The translations under genes were made by a program, and so were the position numbers. Source: Syntrophaceae bacterium PtaB.Bin038 (lineage in GTDB: Bacteria; Desulfobacterota; Syntrophia; Syntrophales; UBA2192). Taken from it: a stretch of 6,377 nucleotides of DNA. The number at the start of each line of letters is the position of its first letter. The first letter of the stretch is position 1. The stretch spans positions 1 to 6,377 of the forward strand of contig MVQS01000345.1 of assembly GCA_002067855.1 (NCBI GenBank), written 5' to 3'. Positions 1-5,901 of the stretch are shown here, piece after piece. The notes under the pieces were generated by a model, which made no database searches, was not told the DNA's origin, and saw only the letters and a list, made by a program, of their open reading frames with translations.

Positions 1-650
1 GGACGCTCGACAAGTTCATCGGCGACAGCATCATGGCCTTCTGGGGGGCCCCCACGCCCAACGCCGATCACGCCGCGGCGGCCTGCCGCGCCGCGCTCGC
101 CTGCCAGGAGGAGCTGAAGGTCCTGCAGGAGAGTTGGAAGCGCCGGGGAAAGCCCCTGTTCCACCAGCGCATCGGCATCAACTCGGGCGAGGTGATCGTG
201 GGCAACATGGGAAGCGCAAGCCGCTTGAACTACACCGTGGTGGGCGACACGGTGAACACCGCGAGCCGCTTCGAGGGCCTCAACAAGCTCTACGGCACCC
301 GGATCATCATCGGCGAGAGCACGCGGGCGCTCGTGAAGGACGAGTTTGTCGCGCGGCCCCTCGATTTCGTCTCCGTCAAGGGAAGCGCCCGGGGTGTCCG
401 GATCTACGAGCTGATGGCCGAGGCTGCAACGGCGGACGAGCGCACGCGCTCGATCGCCCGGCTTGCCGGGGACGCCCTGGATTCATACCTCGGCCGCCGC
501 TGGGACGAGGCCGCGGAGTGCTGCCGGAAGATCCTGGAACTCAACCACGGGGACGAGCCCGCCCGGATCCTGATGGAGCGCTGCCTGCGTTACCGGGAGA
601 CCCCGCCGCCCGAGGACTGGGACGGCATCCACCGGGTCGAAAGCAAGTAA
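1..650 (+). CDS. Class III adenylate/guanylate cyclase, C-terminal part (5' end outside window)
   Basis: This is the C-terminal part of a class III nucleotidyl cyclase, which makes cAMP (or cGMP) from ATP (or GTP). The reading frame is open from base 3 and begins TLDKFIGDSIMAFWGAP, the core cyclase motif: the Lys at 12-14 fits the base-recognition position and the Asp at 24-26 the second metal ligand. Further on come RIGINSGEVIVGNMGS and YTVVGDTVNTASR. In the latter, Asp at 246-248 is the usual adenine-contacting residue, and Asn 255-257 and Arg 267-269 are the transition-state pair. All visible catalytic residues are present, so activity is likely; Lys plus Asp favours ATP as substrate. The catalytic domain ends near base 410. 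The helical tail that follows, ending PPPEDWDGIHRVESK, is the kind seen in CHASE2-containing membrane cyclases. The sensor half would lie to the left of the window. The first metal-binding Asp is also outside, so full integrity cannot be judged. TAA stop at 648-650. Confidence 0.93.
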   Translation, partial: TLDKFIGDSIMAFWGAPTPNADHAAAACRAALACQEELKVLQESWKRRGKPLFHQRIGINSGEVIVGNMGSASRLNYTVVGDTVNTASRFEGLNKLYGTRIIIGESTRALVKDEFVARPLDFVSVKGSARGVRIYELMAEAATADERTRSIARLAGDALDSYLGRRWDEAAECCRKILELNHGDEPARILMERCLRYRETPPPEDWDGIHRVESK

Positions 651-768
651 CTCCTCGTCACGTTGCGGGGTTGCGCGTCTGCCCTTCTTCCTTCCCGACG
701 TTCGTCCCGTCCGACGGATTCGCCGCCTCCGCACCGGCGGCCGACGGAAAAAACCTCCCTCCGCGGTA

Positions 769-835
769 AACCGGATCCCCGCGGGAGCGTTTCTCCCATC
801 AGGAACCGTCTTTTCACACCGGCAACCGGATCCCC
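769..835 (+). repeat. Pair of 12-base direct repeats upstream of the DUF3300 gene
   Basis: AACCGGATCCCC occurs at 769-780 and again at 824-835, with start points 55 bases apart, in the 239-base gap between the cyclase and DUF3300 genes. That gap has no convincing -35/-10 pair and no terminator for the cyclase. The repeats could be binding sites for one regulator, or chance. Confidence 0.35.
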
Positions 836-878
836 CGCGCCGCAGCGTGCAGGCATGGGGGTTCCCCCGGTGCCCGGC

Positions 879-884
879 AGGAGA
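879..884 (+). promoter_or_regulatory. Ribosome binding site of the DUF3300 gene
   Basis: AGGAGA lies five bases before the ATG at 890 and fixes that start. A GGGGG-TT-CCCCC inverted repeat (857-868) lies just upstream and could fold next to this site. Confidence 0.6.
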
Positions 885-889
885 CGAAC

Positions 890-2521
890 ATGAAAACAAG
901 CAACGCCTTCCGGTATGCCGTCGCCTGGTGCCTCGTTCTGCTGATCGCCGTGCCGCCGCCGGTCCTTGCACAGGAGCCGGGCGCAACGCCGGTTGCCAAG
1001 GCGCCCTCCAGGACCTTCTCCCAGGCCGAGCTGGACCAGCTGCTTGCCCCCATCGCGCTCTACCCCGACTCGCTCCTCGCCCACATCTTCATCGCCGCGA
1101 CCTACCCCCTGGAGGTGGTGATGGCGGAGAGATGGGCCCGGGACAACCGCAACCTCCCCGCCGATCAGTTCAGCGCCGCCCTGGGCCGGCAGCCCTGGGA
1201 TGCCAGCGTCAAGGCCCTCGTGCCCTTCCCCGACGTCCTGGAGATGATGAGCCGGAAACTGGACTGGACCCAGAGGGTCGGGGACGCCTTCCTCGCCCAG
1301 CAGGCCGACGTGATGGATACGGTGCAGAAACTCCGCAAGCGGGCCCATGACGCGGGCAACCTCAAGTCCACGGAGCAGCAGAAGGTGATCGTGGAGCGGG
1401 AGATCATCCGGGTCGAGCCGGCGAACCCCTCGATCGTCTACGTGCCGGCCTATGACCCCTGGTGGGTCTACGGGCCCTGGTGGTGGCCGGCCTATCCCCC
1501 GTACGTGGTCTACCCCTATCCCGCGGGTGTCGCCATCGCCCCCGGGTTCATCTGGTTCGGCGTCGGCTTCTTCGTGGGGGCCTACTGGGGCAGCTGGGGG
1601 TACTGGGGCTGGCACAACCGCACCTGCTACGTCTACCCCTCCTACTATCACCGGGACGGACACGGAGGCCACGGCAGCGGGGCCGTCGGCGGGGCATGGG
1701 CCACGGGGCGGCAGGGCGCACCGGGCACAGGCGCAGCGGCGGTAGGGACCGCAGCGGCGCAGCCCTGGCAGCACAACCCCGCCCATCGAAGAGGGGTTGC
1801 GTACCGCGACCCGGCAACGCGCGATCGCTTCGGCGGGACGGACCGGGCGGCCGTCGAAAGCCGGCGGGGCTTCCGCGGCTTCGAGGGCGGAGGGATCGAG
1901 CGCGGCGGCGGGCGTGCGGCCGGAGTGCAGAGCGCCGCGGCGGCCTCCCGCGGGAGCTCGAGACCCGACCCCTCGGCGGTACGCGACGCGCTGTCGGCGC
2001 GACAGGTCAGAACAGATACCTCGGTCGCGGCCGCGGGACGCTTCGACCGGGCAGCAGGGCGGGCCGATGCGGCGGTCCGCGGCGGGGAGGGCTCCCACCG
2101 TGCAGCCCGGCCCGACACGATGACCTCCCGGACGGGCAGGCCGGACCGGGACGAGAGGCGCGAGGCCGCATTCACGCCGTCGGGCCGCGAGCGGCGAACC
2201 CCGGACAGGTCCGCCTTGGAACGCGGCCTCTCGGGGCGCGCCTTCGAGGGGATCGGCCGGGGCGGCGAGGTCCGCCGGCAGAGCACCTGGGGCCGTGAGA
2301 GTCTCAACACGGCACGAACAGGCGGCGCAAGGGCGGGCGAGGTCACCCGCGGCGTCCCGCAGGGCGGCATCTCCCGGGGCTTCCCGCACGCCGGGGCGGC
2401 AGGGGGCGCAGCCGTCCGGAGTCTCCCGCAGGGTGGGGCACGAGTCGGCGATGCCGTTCGGGGCTTCCCGCAGGGCGGCGGGGGCGTGGGCGGCGGGCTC
2501 TTTCGGGGCGGACACCGCTGA
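890..2521 (+). CDS. Secreted DUF3300 family protein with Arg/Gly-rich tail
   Basis: This 543-residue exported protein belongs to the DUF3300 family (E. coli YacH is a member), whose biochemical role is unknown. Residues 1-27 form a signal peptide (hydrophobic WCLVLLIAV, then VLA before Gln28). The conserved domain spans about residues 43-255: FSQAELDQLLAPIALYPDSL, the region around QPWDASVKALVPFPDVL, then IVYVPAYDP followed by a stretch very rich in Trp, Tyr and Pro. Residues 212-233 are hydrophobic and could insert in or lie on a membrane. The family motif HRRGVAYRD is at 299-307. Residues 310-543 are low-complexity, rich in Arg, Gly and Ala, and end in PQGG-type repeats and FRGGHR. The ATG is supported by AGGAGA at 879-884, five bases upstream. 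No neighbour suggests a pathway; it is flanked by the cyclase gene upstream and a terminator downstream. The domain assignment is secure. An envelope location is inferred from the signal peptide. Confidence 0.9.
   Translation: MKTSNAFRYAVAWCLVLLIAVPPPVLAQEPGATPVAKAPSRTFSQAELDQLLAPIALYPDSLLAHIFIAATYPLEVVMAERWARDNRNLPADQFSAALGRQPWDASVKALVPFPDVLEMMSRKLDWTQRVGDAFLAQQADVMDTVQKLRKRAHDAGNLKSTEQQKVIVEREIIRVEPANPSIVYVPAYDPWWVYGPWWWPAYPPYVVYPYPAGVAIAPGFIWFGVGFFVGAYWGSWGYWGWHNRTCYVYPSYYHRDGHGGHGSGAVGGAWATGRQGAPGTGAAAVGTAAAQPWQHNPAHRRGVAYRDPATRDRFGGTDRAAVESRRGFRGFEGGGIERGGGRAAGVQSAAAASRGSSRPDPSAVRDALSARQVRTDTSVAAAGRFDRAAGRADAAVRGGEGSHRAARPDTMTSRTGRPDRDERREAAFTPSGRERRTPDRSALERGLSGRAFEGIGRGGEVRRQSTWGRESLNTARTGGARAGEVTRGVPQGGISRGFPHAGAAGGAAVRSLPQGGARVGDAVRGFPQGGGGVGGGLFRGGHR
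2348..2479 (+). repeat. Degenerate R-x-x-PQGG repeats at the end of the DUF3300 protein
   Basis: Four related heptads occur in the protein tail: RGVPQGG (residues 487-493), RGFPHAG (496-502), RSLPQGG (510-516) and RGFPQGG (524-530). The last three are spaced exactly 14 residues (42 bases) apart, while the first is 9 residues ahead of the second. The underlying DNA is also similar (for example CGGGGCTTCCCGCA in units 2 and 4), which suggests repeat expansion rather than chance composition alone. Confidence 0.6.
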
Positions 2522-2568
2522 GAACGGCCCCGACATCGGGACGTGCCGCGAGAAGTCCTCTCCAGACG

Positions 2569-2598
2569 AAAAAGCCCCGCCGCGCGGCGGGGCTTTTT
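2569..2598. terminator. Bidirectional intrinsic terminator
   Basis: This is a perfect 30-base palindrome: five A, then stem GCCCCGCC, loop GCGC, stem GGCGGGGC, then five T. Read on the plus strand it is a GC-rich hairpin followed by TTTTT, 48 bases after the stop of the DUF3300 gene. Read on the minus strand it is the same structure, 24 bases after the stop of the phasin-like gene. Convergent genes with one shared hairpin is the usual layout of a bidirectional terminator. Confidence 0.93.
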
Positions 2599-2621
2599 AC
2601 GGGGGACACGGCCTCGGCGAC

Positions 2622-2972
2622 CTACCTGCCGGGTTTCGCCGACGGCCCGGCGGGTTTCTTCCGGCTCCTCGCCTTCGCGGCGGCCGCTTCCTTCTCGAGT
2701 TTCGCGATCCGTTTCTTGAGCCCGTCGATCTCCTTGACCATCGGCGCGTGGAGCCTGGCCTGGGCGTCGGCCATCATCTGCTGGATGCGCCCCTCCAGGT
2801 CCTTCGTGGCGGCCTTCGACTTCGCGAGAAGCTCGATCATGAGCGCCCTGCCCTCCTTCTCGGTCAGCTCGCCCTTCCTGATCAGCTCCGCCACGGTCTC
2901 CTCGAGCTTCTCCTTGCCCAGGTAGAACAGACCGATCCCGAGCATCCGCGCTTTCTTGATGAAATCCTGCAT
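2622..2972 (-). CDS. Small phasin-like helical protein
   Basis: This is a 116-residue protein with no signal peptide. It starts MQDFIKKARMLGIGLFYLGKEKLE and is then almost wholly predicted helix: ELIRKGELTEKEGRALMIEL at residues 30-49, a second amphipathic stretch at 55-75, and a coiled-coil-like segment around IDGLKKRIAKLEKEAAAAKA (82-101). It ends in a basic Lys/Arg/Pro/Ala tail (102-116). Size, the GELTEKEG segment and the basic Ala/Lys/Pro tail resemble short phasin-family or PhaF/PhaI-like proteins, which coat polyhydroxyalkanoate granules and in some cases bind DNA through such tails. In anaerobes these proteins also occur without obvious PHA genes, and none is visible here, so granule binding is inference. 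I chose the ATG at 2972 over an upstream in-frame ATG at 3020 because AAGGAGG (2979-2985) sits six bases before it. It is the last gene of the minus-strand cluster and ends in TAG just before the terminator. Confidence 0.8.
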   Translation of the reverse strand: MQDFIKKARMLGIGLFYLGKEKLEETVAELIRKGELTEKEGRALMIELLAKSKAATKDLEGRIQQMMADAQARLHAPMVKEIDGLKKRIAKLEKEAAAAKARSRKKPAGPSAKPGR

Positions 2973-2978
2973 GGGGAT

Positions 2979-2985
2979 CCTCCTT
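2979..2985 (-). promoter_or_regulatory. Ribosome binding site that sets the phasin-like start
   Basis: On the minus strand this reads AAGGAGG, six bases from the ATG at 2972. The longer reading from 3020 lacks such a site and would add 16 residues without helix character. Confidence 0.8.
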
Positions 2986-2996
2986 TGGTTTTGCTC

Positions 2997-3025
2997 AGGA
3001 TAGCGCGCCGCGGGGCGCAACGCAA
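2997..3025 (-). promoter_or_regulatory. Possible internal promoter for the phasin-like gene
   Basis: On the minus strand TTGCGT (3025-3020) and TATCCT (3002-2997) are separated by 17 bases and would give a leader of about 18 bases. The -10 matches TATAAT at four of six positions, but the -35 only at three. The spacer contains the inverted repeat GCGCC-CCGC-GGCGC. The 111-base gap after the UspA-like gene leaves room for a separate promoter, yet read-through from upstream is equally possible. Confidence 0.3.
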
Positions 3026-3083
3026 GAAAAAGGGCGCCGTCGTCCCTGCGCAGGGGGCCTCGGGAATCCCCTCCGCCCGGCTC

Positions 3084-3521
3084 CTATTCCCTGACCAGCA
3101 GGATCGAGCAGGGCATCCTGCGGATGATACCGTCGATGCCGCGCCCGTAGAGGAAGTGTTCGAGGCGGCCCTCCTCGTGGGCCGTGAGGATCAGCAGATC
3201 GATCCTCTCGCGGTCGATGACCCGGAGGATTTCCTCCTTCGGATCGCCTTCCTCGACGAACTCCCGGATCGCCATGCCCTTCTTTTTCTCCGAGGCGACG
3301 ATGTCATCCAGCTCCGCCTTGACCCGCGCCATTTCCTTCTCGTACTGGTCCTCGTAGTGGATCGTGGGCAGGTTCCACCCCTTCTTGAAGGGGTTTTCCA
3401 CAACGTGCAGCACGGCGAGCTCGGCGCCGTACGCCTGGGCGAGGGAGACGCCGAAGCGCACCGCCTTGCGGCAGTAGCGTGTCAGCCTGCTCACGACGAG
3501 GATGCGATGGATCCCTTCCAT
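3084..3521 (-). CDS. UspA-fold (universal stress) protein with degenerate nucleotide-binding motif
   Basis: This is a 145-residue single-domain protein of the UspA family, cytoplasmic and of normal family length. The fold is clear: first strand HRILVV (5-10), helix RKAVRFGVSLAQAYG, second strand AELAVLHVVE (33-42), a charged linker helix (57-82), IREFVEEGDPKEEILRVI (85-102), strand IDLLILTA (107-114) and the C-terminal GIIRRMPCSILLVRE (131-145). ATP-binding members carry G-x2-G-x9-G-(S/T) after the fourth strand and an Asp after the first strand. Here the motif region reads TAHEEGRLEHFLYGR (113-127), so the first two Gly are Thr and Glu and the final Ser/Thr is Arg. The Asp position near residue 11-12 is Ser-Arg. 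Loss of ATP binding is therefore likely, though another ligand is possible. It lies between the ACT gene (50-base gap) and the phasin-like gene (111-base gap) on the same strand. AAGGAGG at 3528-3534 supports the start. Confidence 0.9.
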   Translation of the reverse strand: MEGIHRILVVSRLTRYCRKAVRFGVSLAQAYGAELAVLHVVENPFKKGWNLPTIHYEDQYEKEMARVKAELDDIVASEKKKGMAIREFVEEGDPKEEILRVIDRERIDLLILTAHEEGRLEHFLYGRGIDGIIRRMPCSILLVRE

Positions 3522-3527
3522 GACCTG

Positions 3528-3534
3528 CCTCCTT
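3528..3534 (-). promoter_or_regulatory. Ribosome binding site of the UspA-like gene
   Basis: AAGGAGG on the minus strand, six bases before the ATG at 3521. It is identical to the sites of the two other genes of the cluster. Confidence 0.75.
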
Positions 3535-3571
3535 CCCGGCCGTTCCCGAGTCGGGGCGGGCGGCCCCGCGT

Positions 3572-3997
3572 CTACCGGGCCACGGCTTTCTTCAGGGTCA
3601 CGATGGCCGTCTGGTTGTCGCTTGTTGCGAGCACCACCCGGACGGGGGCCTTCTCCGAGCTCATGGTCCCGTAGAGCTGCCTGATGTTGATCCCCTTGGC
3701 CGCCAGAAGGCTCGTCACGCCCTTCAGGGCGCCCGGCTTGTTGTCGAGCTCCACCTGGATCTCCTCCCTCTCCTCGAGAGCCGTGAACCCCTTCTGCTTG
3801 AGCAGGTCGCAGGCCCTGCGGGTGTCGTCCACGACCAGCATGACACGGGCCTTCCCGGTCCCCGCCATCTCGTAGCCCGCCACGGCCTCGATGTTGATGC
3901 CCCGGTCGGCGAGGGAGTCGGCCATCCGGTTCAGCACGCCGATCTCGTCGTCCACCGTCACGTAGATCTGTTTCGTCAACGCCGCTTTTCGGATCAT
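3572..3997 (-). CDS. Tandem ACT domain protein, probable small-molecule sensor
   Basis: This 141-residue protein consists of two ACT domains with no enzyme domain attached. ACT domain 1 covers about residues 9-72 (QIYVTVDDEIGVLNRMADSLADRGINIEAV and onward), with the ligand-loop DDEIGVL at 16-22. ACT domain 2 covers about 79-140 (EIQVELDNKPGALKGVTSLL and onward), with NKPGAL at 86-91. Both have the D/N-x-x-G-x-L turn followed by a helix and GINI, the pattern that binds amino acids at ACT dimer interfaces. Stand-alone tandem-ACT proteins usually act as amino-acid-responsive regulators, often of a partner enzyme, but the ligand here cannot be read from sequence. The frame is open upstream to an ATG at 4129, but AAGGAGG at 4005-4011 sits seven bases before the ATG at 3997 and the upstream residues (Pro/Ala-rich) are not ACT-like, so I start at 3997. 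It is the first gene of the cluster, driven by the promoter at 4264-4292. Confidence 0.9.
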   Translation of the reverse strand: MIRKAALTKQIYVTVDDEIGVLNRMADSLADRGINIEAVAGYEMAGTGKARVMLVVDDTRRACDLLKQKGFTALEEREEIQVELDNKPGALKGVTSLLAAKGINIRQLYGTMSSEKAPVRVVLATSDNQTAIVTLKKAVAR

Positions 3998-4004
3998 GTC
4001 AGCA

Positions 4005-4011
4005 CCTCCTT
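4005..4011 (-). promoter_or_regulatory. Ribosome binding site that sets the ACT protein start
   Basis: AAGGAGG on the minus strand, seven bases before the ATG at 3997. It decides against the longer reading from 4129. Confidence 0.8.
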
Positions 4012-4263
4012 GCCGAGAGACTGTATCGCGTTCTTCCTTCGGGACGGCAGGCGGCCTCAGTGACGCCGGGACAACCTGCTTGAACTGCGGGGCCGGCTCC
4101 GCCGGGCGGGTGCATGCCGCGGCAGGCATCCGTCCGCGGCGGGTCCCCGCTTCATGGCGGTACGGTTCAGGTGAAGGGTTTCAAACCGGGTCGCGCGACG
4201 GGACGCCGGGAGGGGGACGAGGGGAAAGAGACGGCCGGGGAAGCAAGCGGCCCGCCTGATTTC

Positions 4264-4292
4264 TTGATAGGGCAAAAAAAATCGGATGTCAA
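4264..4292 (-). promoter_or_regulatory. Sigma-70 type promoter for the ACT-UspA-phasin cluster
   Basis: On the minus strand a perfect -35 TTGACA (4292-4287) and a -10 TATCAA (4269-4264, four of six matches) are separated by exactly 17 bases, and the spacer is rich in T. Transcription would begin near 4257, giving a leader of about 260 bases before the ACT start. In such GC-rich DNA this match is unlikely to be chance. The plus strand of the same element reads TTGATA-17-TGTCAA, so a weak opposite promoter is conceivable but its -10 is poor. Confidence 0.7.
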
Positions 4293-4298
4293 CGGCAA

Positions 4299-4348
4299 TC
4301 TCGGGCCCCGGGCTGCAGACCGCCCCGGCGCCGACCCGGGGCCCGGGA
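4299..4348. repeat. GC-rich inverted repeat between the divergent promoters
   Basis: CGGGCCCCGGG (4302-4312) and CCCGGGGCCCG (4335-4345) are exact reverse complements, separated by 22 bases. As RNA the stem extends to 14 pairs (4299-4312 with 4335-4348), including one G-U. No T-run follows closely in either direction, so it is not an intrinsic terminator. It lies six bases upstream of the -35 of the left-facing promoter and just ahead of the weak right-facing candidate, which fits an operator for a dimeric regulator, or a structured leader if the kinase transcript starts further upstream. Confidence 0.65.
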
Positions 4349-4356
4349 AGATGGGG

Positions 4357-4383
4357 TTGGAAAAAAGCCGTTTTTCTGATAAC
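4357..4383 (+). promoter_or_regulatory. Weak candidate promoter for the histidine kinase
   Basis: TTGGAA (4357-4362) and GATAAC (4378-4383) lie in the only AT-rich patch before the kinase, 15 bases apart, which is short of the ideal 17. The small inverted repeat GAAAAA-AGCCG-TTTTTC (4360-4376) overlaps it. The patch is notable against the GC-rich surroundings, but the match is poor and this is a candidate only. Confidence 0.25.
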
Positions 4384-4426
4384 TAGAGCCAAGGCGGACG
4401 GCAGGGAGCCGCCGTTGCCCCTTGCG

Positions 4427-4435
4427 AGGAAAGGA
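4427..4435 (+). promoter_or_regulatory. Ribosome binding site for the GTG start of the kinase
   Basis: AGGAAAGGA ends five bases before GTG at 4441. No ATG start with similar support is nearby, and translation from this GTG puts the first membrane segment at residues 11-33, as expected for a sensor kinase. Confidence 0.65.
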
Positions 4436-4440
4436 ATCCG

Positions 4441-5901
4441 GTGGCGTCCAACGTTTCGATCCTCTCCAGGCTGATCAGCAGCTATCTCCTGATCATCGTC
4501 GTCGTCCTGCTGTCCGGCCTGTACACCATCTGGAACCTGAGCGAGTTCAACCGCCTCATCCGGGTCGTGACCTCCCACGACACGCGGATGATCGAGCTTT
4601 CGCAGGAGTGCCAGGACATCCTCATCAGCGCCAACGCGTCGGAGCGGAAGTACTTCGTCTCGGGCGACGAGACGTATCTCCGGCAGTTCAGGGACCTCGA
4701 GGCCGCGCTGACCGGCAAGCTCAACGAGCTGGCGGCGCTCGTCGACACGGAGAAGAAACGGGAGCTGCTGGAGAGCGTGCGCGGGGCCTGCGGCCGTTAC
4801 GCCGCCCTGTTCGAGGACATGGCGGCCCAGACGGGCAGCCGGCGGGTGCCCGCCGACGAGGTCGCCCGGTACCGGATCGAGCAGGACCTCATCGTCGCCG
4901 ACACGGGGCAGACCCTGCGCGAGTTGACGCGGATCTCCTCCGACGAGCGCGACGACAAGCTGCGGGAAATCGAGGCCAACTCGGTCCGCAGCGCCGACGC
5001 GATCCTGATCTCGCTCGTCGTGGCGGTGATCCTCATGATCGCGATCTCCGTCCTGAACACGCAGTCCATCAACGTCCCCATTTCGCGGCTGCGGGAGAAG
5101 ACGAAGGCCGTCGCCCGGGGCGATTTCGGCGACCCGCTGGACATCGGGTCGCCCCCGGAGATCCGGGAGCTGGCCTCGGCGTTCAACGCGATGTGCGACC
5201 GGCTCCGGGAGCTCGACCAGATGAAGATCGACTACATCAGCCACCTCTCCCACGAGCTTCGCACGCCGCTGACCGCGATCCGGGAGGCGTCGAGCATGCT
5301 CGAGGAGGGCCTGTTCAACGAGATGCCGGAGAAGCAGCGGGAGCTGCAGACCCTCATCCGCGAGGACTGCGAGCGCCTGATCCGCTCCGTGACCCGGCTT
5401 CTCGACTTCTCGATGATGGAGTCTGGCATCATGCACCTGACGGTGCAGGAAGCGCCCCTGCGTCCGCTCGTGGAGCGAAATCTGCAGCGCTTCTCCGCCG
5501 TCGCGCAGCGCAAGCGGATCGACATGCGGGTCGACATCCCCCCCGATCTGCCCCCGGTCCGGATGGACGCCGAGAAGATCGAGGTGGTCGTCGAGAACCT
5601 GCTGAGCAACGCCCTGAAGTTCACCGACGACGGCGGGCTCATCACGATCTCCGCCCGGCCCCGCGATGACGGGAAGCTCGTCGAGGTGGCCGTTACCGAC
5701 ACGGGCCGGGGGATCCCCGAGTCGGGGCTCAAGGAAGTGTTCGAAAAGTTCAAGCGCATCGATGACGGCAGGGGCGCCGTGCGGGGGACGGGGCTGGGGC
5801 TGGCCATCGTGAAACACATCATCAAGGCACACGGAGGTAGGGTATGGGCCGACAGCGAACTCGGCAGGGGAAGCACCTTCACCTTTTCCTTGCCTGCGTG
5901 A
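4441..5901 (+). CDS. Membrane sensor histidine kinase, QseE/GlrK-like
   Basis: This is a complete 486-residue sensor kinase. Membrane segment 1 is residues 11-33 and segment 2 about 187-207. Between them lies a periplasmic, mostly helical domain of about 150 residues containing SERKYFVSGDETYLRQF (68-84), which resembles four-helix-bundle (CHASE3/4HB-like) sensors. A HAMP linker follows (about 208-260), with no PAS domain. The HisKA motif ISHLSHELRTPLTAIREASS places the phosphorylated His at residue 271. The ATPase has its N box NLLSNALKFT (386-395), G1 box DTGRGIP (420-426), F box VFEKFKRI and G2 box GTGLGLAIV (449-457), all intact, so the enzyme should be active. The dimerisation sequence SHELRTPLTAIREASSMLEEG closely follows the QseE/GlrK pattern, and the next gene is a lipoprotein as in that system. 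The GTG start is supported by the site at 4427-4435. The signal and the partner regulator are unknown; a sigma-54-type regulator downstream is inferred. The last 58 bases overlap the lipoprotein gene. Confidence 0.95.
   Translation: MASNVSILSRLISSYLLIIVVVLLSGLYTIWNLSEFNRLIRVVTSHDTRMIELSQECQDILISANASERKYFVSGDETYLRQFRDLEAALTGKLNELAALVDTEKKRELLESVRGACGRYAALFEDMAAQTGSRRVPADEVARYRIEQDLIVADTGQTLRELTRISSDERDDKLREIEANSVRSADAILISLVVAVILMIAISVLNTQSINVPISRLREKTKAVARGDFGDPLDIGSPPEIRELASAFNAMCDRLRELDQMKIDYISHLSHELRTPLTAIREASSMLEEGLFNEMPEKQRELQTLIREDCERLIRSVTRLLDFSMMESGIMHLTVQEAPLRPLVERNLQRFSAVAQRKRIDMRVDIPPDLPPVRMDAEKIEVVVENLLSNALKFTDDGGLITISARPRDDGKLVEVAVTDTGRGIPESGLKEVFEKFKRIDDGRGAVRGTGLGLAIVKHIIKAHGGRVWADSELGRGSTFTFSLPA
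5833..5838 (+). promoter_or_regulatory. Ribosome binding site of the lipoprotein gene, inside the kinase gene
   Basis: GGAGGT lies five bases before the ATG at 5844. It sits within the kinase codons for His-Gly-Gly-Arg and decides for ATG 5844 over the GTG at 5898, which would overlap the kinase stop as GTGA but would leave only eight residues before the lipobox Cys. Confidence 0.75.

Larger units (their letters stand above)
3998..4440. other. Divergent intergenic control region
   Basis: These 443 bases separate the left-facing ACT gene from the right-facing kinase gene. I see no convincing coding frame. From left to right it holds the ACT ribosome binding site, about 250 bases that would be the untranslated leader of the left-facing transcript (including the small palindrome TGCCGCGGCA inside ATGCC...GGCAT near 4112-4130), a strong left-facing promoter, a GC-rich inverted repeat, an AT-rich patch with a weak right-facing promoter candidate, and the kinase ribosome binding site. 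No known riboswitch class is recognisable in the leader. Confidence 0.7.

Noticed and set aside
712..757. Hairpin GCCGCC...GGCGGC with outer CCGTC/GACGG next to AAAAAA after the cyclase gene
   Set aside because: The A-run is on the plus strand after the stem, so on the minus strand the T-run precedes the hairpin; it cannot act as an intrinsic terminator for the cyclase.
663..893. A 76-codon plus-strand frame ending TGA over the ATG of the DUF3300 gene (ATGA overlap)
   Set aside because: The overlap is suggestive of translational coupling, but the peptide is Arg/Pro/Ser-rich with no domain, its ATG at 663 would have to be GTG/TTG-like without a clear ribosome binding site, and composition looks non-coding.
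590..2536. A 648-codon open frame on the minus strand opposite the DUF3300 gene
   Set aside because: The plus-strand frame has a signal peptide, conserved DUF3300 motifs and a ribosome binding site. The antisense product is Pro/Arg/Gly-rich with no domain, as expected for a mirror frame in GC-rich DNA.
3026..3083. Possible minus-strand terminator after the UspA-like gene (CCCTGCGCAGGG and GGCGCCCTTTTT)
   Set aside because: The palindrome is 12 bases away from the T-run, and the only stem ending at the T-run is five pairs with a very long loop, so it does not fit an intrinsic terminator.
2295..3674. A 459-codon plus-strand frame across the terminator and two minus-strand genes
   Set aside because: It crosses a perfect terminator and is antisense to the phasin-like and UspA-like genes, which have good ribosome binding sites and recognisable folds.
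3572..4129. Longer ACT protein starting at 4129
   Set aside because: The extra 44 residues are Pro/Ala-rich and lie ahead of a clear AAGGAGG plus ATG at 3997.
4057..5832. A 591-codon open frame on the minus strand opposite the histidine kinase
   Set aside because: The kinase on the plus strand has all catalytic boxes in order. The antisense frame reads Asp/His/Leu/Val-rich low complexity and also runs through the divergent control region.
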